A stretch of DNA of 64,000 nt from Megaleporinus macrocephalus. Its lineage: Eukaryota > Chordata > Actinopteri > Characiformes > Anostomidae. Shown here one piece after another: positions 56,569 through 64,000 of the stretch. The notes under the pieces were generated by a model. That model had not been told where the DNA came from and ran no database searches. It worked only from the letters and a program-made list of their open reading frames with translations. The stretch spans positions 29,323,403 through 29,387,402 of the forward strand of contig CM038722.1 in NCBI GenBank assembly GCA_021613375.1, read 5' to 3'. The translations under genes were made by a program, and so were the position numbers. Every line of letters begins with the position of its first letter. Within the stretch, counting starts at the first letter, position 1.

Positions 56569-57550
56569 TTTATGCCAAAACACTGTCTTAAAGCATCAAA
56601 ACAACTACCCCGACCGATGTGATATTGGTGATTGGTAGCGCAGATTTAAACTCAGGCACGTCCGCGGGCAGCCCCATGTTATTGGTGCGGTGGAACGTGC
56701 TGCTGCCGCATGTGAAGGACCCCAAGCCGAAACTTTTGAAACTGTTTGGCCAATCAGTGAAAATTAATAATTTATAGCGAACAATGACGTTTTTAATGAC
56801 TGTGTTTTTCTAGTTATGGTTGTAGACGTGAACCAGAGTGGATGTTTTACTGTTTAGTTCCGGGGCTAAAGATTACTGCTCTAGAGTAATACACACATTC
56901 ATAGATTATTGTCACACATTTGTTCAATGCACTTCTTAATAACTTGTTATTGGTATAAGAGATGTATTATTATTATTTGTTCCTATATTGCCTGTCAGAC
57001 CTGGCATAAATAGCTAAATAAAAAATAAATAAATACAAACATTAACAAGAACAGGCTATAAGAAAACCTATGGATCTGTTCTTGTAAAAGCAAATATGTC
57101 TGGTACATCAGTGCATTCGGATCACCATTCCAATTGTGAAAATTAAAAAAATATATATAAATTAAAATAGAGATGTATGTTACACTCTTTCAGCAGTAAT
57201 ATGGTCATAGTATATTTTTTGGGAGGCAGATAAAATAGTTTTTTTTTTCTTTGTTAAGTCAGTTTTTAATAATTGAAGTTTAGAAATGCTGTGCATCCAC
57301 TTGTTTTTACTAGTGTGACATTTAAGCAGCAAACAAATAGACCCTGACCTCTAACATCTGCATCAGCTATAGAAAAACCCATATCTGTCGATCTCTACTT
57401 CATACAGTCCCTCTCTGTAACTGGGCTTTGCGAGGGGGACGTTTTGTTCCAATCACCACCAATGAGAACAATCCTGACTGTCAAATCACGCCAGATTACA
57501 ATGTTTACATCTCGACCGTTTAGTAACGCAGAACTATTTTTAAATGAAAA
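55370..57550. repeat. Degenerate tandem repeats of about 540 bp in snrpb2 intron 5
   Basis: GAGATGTAAACAAGGTCA and GTGAAATGGTTCACTGA recur at 55372, 55694 and 56234 (spacing about 320 and 540). ATTACAATGTTTACAT followed by TTTAGTAATGCAGAA recurs at 55456, 56034 and 57494. AGAGGGGGACGTCTTGTTCC recurs at about 55990 and 57434. The same composite unit is present in several partial copies. Confidence 0.75.
56486..56571. repeat. (TA)n microsatellite followed by a T-run
   Basis: About 33 TA repeats and then about 21 T in snrpb2 intron 5. Confidence 0.97.
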
Positions 57551-58230
57551 ATGGGAGACAATTCTTAACAGAAGTAAATTAATAAAATGTTATTCTACAT
57601 AATTCTAAACATGCATGTTAACACACCTGAAATTGCTGACATTTGTTTTTATCTTCATTTGCTTGTTGCAGTATATACGTCTGCACAATGTCAGGAAAAC
57701 TTGAAAGGTGCCAAACAAGATCAAGCTAGCTAACTGCCCAACATCAGTCATGCATTCACCAGAAAGGCTCAACTAGAAAATGGTCCATATGTCCAACTAA
57801 AACACAGATGGATACAAAAACTTCATAACCTTGAAACTCAGAAACAGGACGATTTGAGAAGTTCACATAGGCAACATCTATCCAGACGCTTGAATTATTT
57901 GACAGTGCAATGGAATCATAAGAAAACAAAATTGTGTTTTGGCTTCAATCCAGCCATTTACTTCTAGAAAATCAAATGAGTGCAGAGACTTGGCAGAAGA
58001 AGATTTACTGCCTTTGCGATCAATCAAACTCAAGCAAACTCCTAACAAGATTTACGGAAACTAAAACCAGATGTCATCACTCAGGATGGCTCAGTTCATT
58101 GAGAATGCAGTTACGGGATGACAGAAAAGTGGACCTGTGCATGAAAAAGCTGGAAAAACTGGAATCCTTCAAACCCTCAGACAAACATCTTTGGACGTTT
58201 AATGAGGAAAAGTGCTCAAAATGTACTCAC

Positions 58231-58319
58231 TGGTTGAACAGCATGGACAGCATCATCTCATTGGTCTCCTCAGGTAGGTTGTTCAGGAACAAAATGTAGT
58301 TGGGTGGATTATCAGGAAC
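58231..58319 (-). CDS. snrpb2: SNRPB2, exon 5 (start of RRM2)
   Basis: 89 nt between acceptor TTGTTTTAG and donor AACCA|GTGAGT. It encodes [20 protein letters not shown] and then EMMLSMLFN, with RNP2 ILFLNNL of the second RRM. It starts on a codon boundary at residue 138 and leaves after two bases, matching the last exon. Confidence 0.96.
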
Positions 58320-58451
58320 CTAAAACAAGAGGACAGAAGAAGCTCAACACAGTGGCGTTGCGTTGCTTTGTTTCAAAAAACAGTACAGATGGTGGTGCGG
58401 CAATAATGCAACAGCCGAGATTGGAAGCAGAGGAATGAAGGATGTACGTAC

Positions 58452-58493
58452 CTGCACTGTAGCTGGTGGAGCCGGCTGTGTGTTCACGGCATT
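58452..58493 (-). CDS. snrpb2: SNRPB2, exon 4 (micro-exon, linker)
   Basis: 42 nt, 14 codons in phase 0, between acceptor ATTTTGACAG and donor GTGCAG|GTACGT. It encodes NAVNTQPAPPATVQ, part of the flexible linker between the two RRMs. Too short to appear as an ORF. The linker is shorter than in human SNRPB2. Confidence 0.9.
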
Positions 58494-58741
58494 CTGTCAA
58501 AATACATGTACAACTTTCAGTTCCTGTCAAGAGCTTCTGCAACAAGCATGCTTTACACGCAATAATACAAGAGACCCAACAAACAGCATCAGAACATGTT
58601 CTGCAGACTCTACTGTCCCATTCATAAAAACACACCCATGATGGGCTTATAAAGATACACAGAACTGGTTCTATGAACATGGATTAGGCCTAAACTGTAG
58701 TACCAATGGCGAGTCACCAATTTTCAGTCTATGCTCAGAAC

Positions 58742-59523
58742 GTTTTCAATAGAGATGGAAGGATCGATCGGCTGTGTTGCGGTATTGGCCAATTTTTAAT
58801 CAAAATATGAGATCGGACGATCTCGAGAGCCGATTGATGCTGTTAAATGAGCCTAATTTCTGTATTTCCAGCTAGTGTTTCATCCAGGAAGTGGAGCCCT
58901 CTGTGAAACCCACTTCGGTCAGCTCCCTGCAATTCCTATCTGAACCGCTAGGTGGAAATACATACCCTCTCATTTTCCACAGACTGACTAAAGCAGCCGC
59001 CTCGCGAGAACAGTTTATGGTTTTCACTGTAAGTGCTGATACAAAACATGTCGTCCGTCTGGCAGTTGTTTACCGTATGTGTCTCACACTCATCCAGGAT
59101 GTTTTGTAGAATTAGTAAAATCAACATGTCTCGTGGAGAACCAAGACGAAGACATTTAACACTAATAATCTGATACAGCACTTCAGAGACACCACGCAGC
59201 TGAATACAGTGAGTATCAGCAAACAGCAGAGCTAGCAAGCGCAGCAAGCACAAAACAAACAACCCAGAACACCATACAGACCAGATCTGACCGGTACGAA
59301 CAGAACAGCAGCAGCCACAGCCAGAGAGATAGAGTTTATAGCGCTAGATAACCATGTTTCAATCATGTTTCATGACTTGCTTGTGCTAATAACTACATGT
59401 AGCCCTGCCGTGGCAGATAGCCCCGCCCTCGATCAGTATTGGCTATCAGCCGATCACACAGAAAGATGATCGACGATCAGATTTGGCCTCAAAAGCGCTG
59501 ATCGGGCAATTTCTAGTTTTCAC
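58742..59523 (+). mobile_element. hAT-like MITE copy A4 with target duplication
   Basis: The element spans 58750-59515 in snrpb2 intron 3: TAGAGATGGAAGGATCGATC to GATCGGGCAATTTCTA. Flanks are GTTTTCAA (58742-58749) and GTTTTCAC (59516-59523), an 8-bp duplication with one difference. It is the longest family A copy and shows what A1 has lost inside. Confidence 0.85.
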
Positions 59524-60164
59524 ACTAGAGTTTCTTCCAGACCCAGGACCGCTTGCTCGACAGGTTTGGTGCAGTTGATCAAGTGTGAAAGCTGTTTTCA
59601 AGCCTGGGAGCAGTTCTGAGAACCGATCTCTGGACCTCCTGACATTGGTAGTCAGGTGTTCAGTTTCAGCGAACTCTGGCGCAGATCTCTGCTCGTCTGG
59701 AAGCTATCTGCTCCCGACGCTGCACGTGGGACTGTGTGATTGGTTCATTTTGTATAGAAACTGCTTTGAATTTATCGAGTTACTCCTCTTTTCAAGTTTT
59801 GCGACGGCAGAAAGGATCACTGTTAACGAAAAGAACCCTGTTCTTTGTTGCTTGAGTGTTTGTATTTAGGAAAAGTAATATAAAGCAGCACACACATGAA
59901 GCTAGTTCCTATAATTTCGTAAACCTGTGGTGGACTGAATTACGCAATCGAGCCACGGTTCAGATTGAATTCTTGTGTGAAAGCAAACTAGCAATAACAG
60001 ACCCTTCCCCAAAACGACACCAGACTCGGTCCGACTGTGAATTCAAGTGTGGAAACGACCATAATCTGCATCTTTTTAATTAAGATTTAAAGCAGCACTG
60101 TGGGCCGTCAGGCTTTATATTTAATACCGTGTCTTTAAAAAACTTTAGACTGTCATGTACTCAC

Positions 60165-60296
60165 CGCTGGCTTCTTAGCAGCGTTGGCTGCCTGCTCTTG
60201 AGCCTTCTTCTTTTTCTCCTTCTTCTTCTCCTTGTCTCCATACGTGCCTCTCATCTTAGCAATGATGTCCGAGTCTGTTTTAGCGTACTGGATTCG
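60165..60296 (-). CDS. snrpb2: SNRPB2, exon 3 (end of RRM1 and lysine-rich region)
   Basis: 132 nt in phase 0, acceptor TTTCGTCCGTAG, donor CCAGCG|GTGAGT. It begins [20 protein letters not shown], the conserved end of RRM1 with its C-terminal helix, then [18 protein letters not shown], a Lys/Glu-rich linker that is probably a nuclear localisation signal. Confidence 0.96.
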
Positions 60297-60459
60297 CTAC
60301 GGACGAAAGGAACAGAAGAATCAGCATCTAGCATCACCTTCCTGTCTACTGAATAACCCGTGATTTTCTTGTTTAGCTTTAAAATAAGGTGTAGAAATCC
60401 AGTTATTTGGTGGGAGTGTAATGTCCAGTGATTCTATTTGAAATGTATTTAAAATAATA

Positions 60460-60680
60460 TATCGTCGTAGTCCAATGAAAAACTTTTCAGGAGAGGCCTT
60501 CACTTTCAATACAAGTCAATGGAACCAGAATTTTTTCCAAGCTATTTTTGAGCATTTCTATTGGTCCACTCATCATGGAATGTTTCCACAATGTAAATGG
60601 CAGCTGCTGTATTTAACTGATGTAGAAAAATAGAAAACAACAAAAAAATGAGATATGTTTATTATTGGACAGCGACGATA
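60460..60680. mobile_element. TA-flanked MITE copy C11
   Basis: The element spans 60462-60678 in snrpb2 intron 2: TCGTCGTAGTCCAATGAAAA at the left, TTATTGGACAGCGACGA at the right, TA on both sides. Confidence 0.85.
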
Positions 60681-61789
60681 TTCAATGCTTTATTTATGAA
60701 CTTTATTGTATATACACTGATTCCAATGATGACTGCAGCACATCCCGTAAAAGTTGGTACAGCAACACGTTTACCAGTTGTTAACATCATCTTTCCTTTA
60801 AACAACACCAGTTTATCCAGTTCTGAAAGCTATTTTAAAGTCCAGGTAAGTCAGCAGCTTTATTGGATTCAGGGACATATAGTACTCATTAACAAGCAAC
60901 TGACACGAAGTGTGGCAGATTTTAAATTTAGTACTGTCTGGGGGATAAAGGGTCACATTTGGTTATTTTTTTTTCTGGCCTTGCTTGAAACACTTTTTTA
61001 GAGATCTCACACGACATGGACTGTAGAGGTTAAAACACCTACAGTCTATAGAAATGCATGTTGAGGAAAACTGTTTTAAACAGTTAAACTATTTTCTGTT
61101 CTAATTTAGGCATCATTTTAGAGCTCATAAAGGACAAGTCCTTCCCTGTATACTCTATTTATACTTAGTATAATTACATCACCTCTGTTAATGGCTACCT
61201 ATTGTGATTATTATTAATATTGATAATTTTATATTTGGGGTTTATTAGAATAGATTAAGGTGCTTTAATTTGCCTAAAAACAATACTGAGCTGCATCCTG
61301 CTACAAGTTCCGCCCCCACTATGGCTGTTAATAGAATGGCGTTGGATCTGCTGTATCAGTTTGAGTCAGATCCCAATCCTGAAAGTCAAACAGATCAAGT
61401 TTGAAGACCCGCCTTTGCAAGCTAGTGATGAGTTTTTACTGATTTAGCTCGATGTGCGAAGGTGTGTCAAGTTTGCTGGTAGGCGGGGAATAAGGACTGC
61501 ATTACAAGATGATGTCGTCTTGTGACAGAGGAAAGGGCCAGACACCAATATGGAGTTTGTACACAACTTTTAAGTTTGTCTTTAAATACAGTTCACAGTG
61601 GATTTACTAACTTCTGAAACTTTGTGGTTGTACTTGTTGGATCAACATTGAACTATGTTGAATGTTCATTCAGGAGCTTTATGTAGCTCCATACCAGAAT
61701 TATTCTTTAATTAATTAATTATTAGCCAATAGGTAGAGAGAGAGCTGATCTCAGTCTGAAATATTAAGGAAGACAATGTTAACTACCGC

Positions 61790-61819
61790 ACATACACACA
61801 CACATACATATATATATAT

Positions 61820-61861
<42 letters not shown>
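61790..61861. repeat. (CA)n/(TA)n compound microsatellite
   Basis: Alternating CA and TA blocks, ending in about 13 TA. The low-complexity frames over it are not genes. It sits at the end of a Tc1 relic. Confidence 0.95.
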
Positions 61862-61924
61862 CCAAAAGCCTGTTCATGACACCATCTTGTGCAACATTTC
61901 TATTAAAAACAAAAGTATTAATAA

Positions 61925-62335
61925 ATACGGCTGCAGTAACAGCCTCTACTCTTCTTGTAAGGCTTTTCACTAGATGTTAGAACATTGCTGTGAGGATCTG
62001 ATTGCATTTAGACACAAGAGCATTAGCGAGATCATGGTATTGATGTTGGACGATCAGTTCTGGATCACTTTAACTCATCCCAAAGCTACTGAACTCCAGA
62101 AAACACAGTTCCACTGCTCCACAGCCCAGTGTTGGCGGGCCTTACATCCCTCTCACCGACGGCACTGGACGTGGTGATCTGCAGCTTATGCTTAGCTGTT
62201 TCAATGCAACCTGTTCTATTGGTCAATGCTTTCCTATGGAGCTTATGGGAGCTATATGTGAGAATCTGAATGCCTGTGTCAACAATGAGTGACCTTAAAG
62301 CAGTTGAAGTCACTAACTTGAAGGTGTCTGGACGA
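61925..62335 (-). pseudogene. Tc1-like relic in snrpb2 intron 2
   Basis: Same type as 10447-11765, in the same orientation: TCTACTCTTCTTGTAAGGCT, CACTAGATGTTAGAACATTG, GATGTTGGACGATCAG, CCACTGCTCCACAGCCCAG, and CACTAACTTGAAGGTGTCTG near the element end. Large internal deletions; no transposase frame remains. Confidence 0.7.
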
Positions 62336-62562
62336 CTTAGAACATACAGTGCATTCATTAAACATAAAGATTCCTTGAACATTAGAAAAGTCTTACGTTC
62401 TAAGCCTTTTCACTTCTGGAAATCGATGTACTGGAGCAGTTTTGATCTAACACTATGAATGATGACACTCAGCCTCATCCATTCATCTCCTTAGACTGCC
62501 GCACCACTGAAAGGGGCCCTGAATTCTCACAAACAGACACGAATGAGTCATCAACCACTGAC

Positions 62563-62735
62563 CATGGGCTTGTTGTAGAAAGGGAAACCTTGTAGCTGTC
62601 TCAGTGCATTCGTGGCCGCAGAAAGTTCTTTAAAGACGACAAATGCCTGCCCCCTCATTTTCATGGTCTTCAGCGCTACTACTTCAATGATTTGTCCGAA
62701 CTGGGAGAGCAGGGCATACAGTGACCTCTTCAGCT
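62563..62735 (-). CDS. snrpb2: SNRPB2, exon 2 (most of RRM1)
   Basis: 173 nt between acceptor TTTCTTTCTTTAG and donor CCCATG|GTCAGT. It completes Glu (G|AG) and encodes [40 protein letters not shown] and [21 protein letters not shown]1 is RGQAFVVF. These residues form the U2 snRNA-binding sheet of RRM1. Strongly conserved. Confidence 0.97.
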
Positions 62736-63096
62736 CTAAAGAAAGAAAGAACAGAACTTTTTAAATCAATGCCAGAGATTCACAAGTTAGATCACTTCAA
62801 TTTTAGGTGCAAAGCAAAAAAGGTGCTCTTTTTTTTTTTTTTAAACATTTCCAAATTATTTATTTTTACTCAAAAACACTGGCAGGGAATCTGCCCATCG
62901 CTTAGTTTCATATTAGTAATGCATATTTAGCAACAATCATTTTTCATACATGCATATAGATATTATATATATGCTCAAATGTCTGCATAACGTTACTAAG
63001 GTGTTATGAAGAGAAACTGATAAAAAAAAAGCTCGAAAACTGCTTAAAGGAAAAAAAAAAATTCTGAATGAACAATGTATGTCGCTAATTCCAAGT

Positions 63097-63440
63097 TTGT
63101 TGAAAACATTGCAAGCATACTGCACTGTGGACCCAGTATCCTGGAAGGAAGGAAGGAAGGAAGGAAGGAGGAAGGAGGGAGCTGGGAGGGAAGGAGGGAG
63201 CTGGGAGGGAAGGAGGCAGCTGGGAGGGAAGGAGGGAGCTGGGAGGGAAGGAGGGAGCTGTTGGGAGTTGTTGAAAACATTGCAAGCAAACTGCACTGTG
63301 GACCCAGTATCCTGGAAGGAAAGAAGGGAGGGAAGGAAGGAAGGGAGCTAGGAGGGAAGGAAGGGAGCTGGGAGGGGAGGGCAGAGGCTGGGAGGGGAGG
63401 GCGGAGGCTGGGAGGGAAGGAGGGCTGCCTGCCTACCGCT
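63097..63440. repeat. G-rich tandem array with 171-bp duplication in snrpb2 intron 1
   Basis: TTGTTGAAAACATTGCAAGC, then CTGTGGACCCAGTATCCTGG, occurs at 63097 and again at 63268 (171-bp step). Each copy is followed by a (GGAA)n and GGGAGCTGGGAGGGAAGGA array (63143-63259 and 63316-63424). The second array has GGAGGGGAGGGC variants. The many long frames over it on both strands are low-complexity artefacts. Confidence 0.93.
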
Positions 63441-63934
63441 CCGGGTAAGTGTTTTATTCCCGGTCAACATAATAATTCAAGGGCAACAGTATGTTTGTCT
63501 TATTTGTTATAAATGTTAATCTATTGGGTGTAAAGTTTTTTGGAGGTGCCCCGGGTCTAGTTACAGTTGACAGGCAATGACAGACCAACTGGGTACAACC
63601 CAATCTGCGGCTACAGCACCACCCTGAGGCAGAACAGTGTATCTGCAGTTAGTCAAATGAGACAGAAGCAGCTACACGATGACTTTTTCCCTGGATTTAT
63701 CCCTAATGGACAGTGGTAAAACATAAAAGTCCCTGAGACCTCAGTTAGGAGGTCCCAGACCCCCAGGACAACAAGTATTTTGCACCTTAAGCTTACTTAA
63801 TTTGAACAGTGGCGGCTGGAGCCCGATTTTACACAGGCCTGGTCAGGAAAAGAGCACTTACACATCTAATATCGAGGATTTTAATAGTGATCTTAGAGTC
63901 ACAGTCCAGCTACAGCACGCTGGTCCAGACTTAC

Positions 63935-63998
63935 CGTCTTTCTTTATCTTATCATTGACGTTGTTGATGTAGATGGTGTGGTTGGGTCGTATATCCAT
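63935..63998 (-). CDS. snrpb2: SNRPB2, exon 1 coding part (start of RRM1)
   Basis: The ATG at 63996-63998 opens MDIRPNHTIYINNVNDKIKK, followed by D and the first base of the next codon, ending AAAGACG|GTAAGT. RNP2 is IYINNV. MDIRPNHTIYINN is the invariant SNRPB2 N-terminus. The six exons give 660 nt, 219 residues and stop, a little shorter than the mammalian protein because of the linker. The promoter lies just beyond the right edge of the window. Confidence 0.97.
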
Positions 63999-64000
63999 GT

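Noticed and set aside
63075..63512. 145-codon and several shorter frames on both strands
   Set aside because: Low-complexity Gly/Arg/Glu or Pro/Ser frames from the G-rich array in snrpb2 intron 1.

Overview
The window is vertebrate nuclear DNA, almost certainly from a ray-finned fish. It holds intron-rich genes with GT-AG junctions and vertebrate-type proteins, and is AT-rich with dense Tc1/mariner-like and hAT-like elements, tRNA-derived SINEs of fish type, and long (TA)n and (TTATA)n microsatellites. The repeat repertoire suggests an otophysan fish, but that is inference only. Less than 4% of the window is coding. No tRNA gene, rRNA gene or CRISPR array was found.

Three genes are supported. 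(1) aplf, + strand, 3' part only: five coding exons at 3900-4108, 8428-8726, 12556-12678, 14529-14575 and 21580-21782. They encode a charged linker, two poly(ADP-ribose)-binding PBZ zinc fingers and the acidic histone-binding tail. The FHA and Ku-binding exons must lie left of the window. (2) A prokineticin receptor, - strand, complete: coding exons 38537-39003 and 34730-35444 (393 residues), preceded by a short 5'UTR and a probable non-coding first exon at about 41407-41590 with a TATA box at 41614-41621. (3) snrpb2 (U2 snRNP B''), - strand: all six coding exons from the ATG at 63996-63998 to the stop at 55089-55091 (219 residues). aplf and the receptor are convergent, 12.9 kb apart; the receptor and snrpb2 run in the same direction with about 13.5 kb between them. 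The three are not a functional unit: DNA repair, GPCR signalling and splicing.

Everything else is introns and intergenic DNA built mainly from repeats. Four copies of a hAT-like MITE (two with 8-bp target duplications), five copies of a 0.5-kb element with a very conserved core, at least eleven copies of a small TA-flanked MITE, one Tc1 element with intact terminal repeats, several dead Tc1 transposase relics, five pieces of a 0.7-kb hairpin-type element, and two copies of another hAT-like element (one inside a hairpin-type element, the other carrying a SINE-like insertion) can be recognised.

The most unusual parts are tandem arrays: a 1-kb array at about 26.7-27.77 kb whose unit contains a perfect three-box heat-shock element; a 1.13-kb, 20-bp minisatellite at 48.67-49.80 kb in which almost every unit contains a perfect RNA polymerase III A-box; a 15-unit, 14-bp array at 36.75-36.96 kb with higher-order structure; a 385-bp tandem repeat in the last aplf intron; and a G-rich, G-quadruplex-capable array in snrpb2 intron 1.
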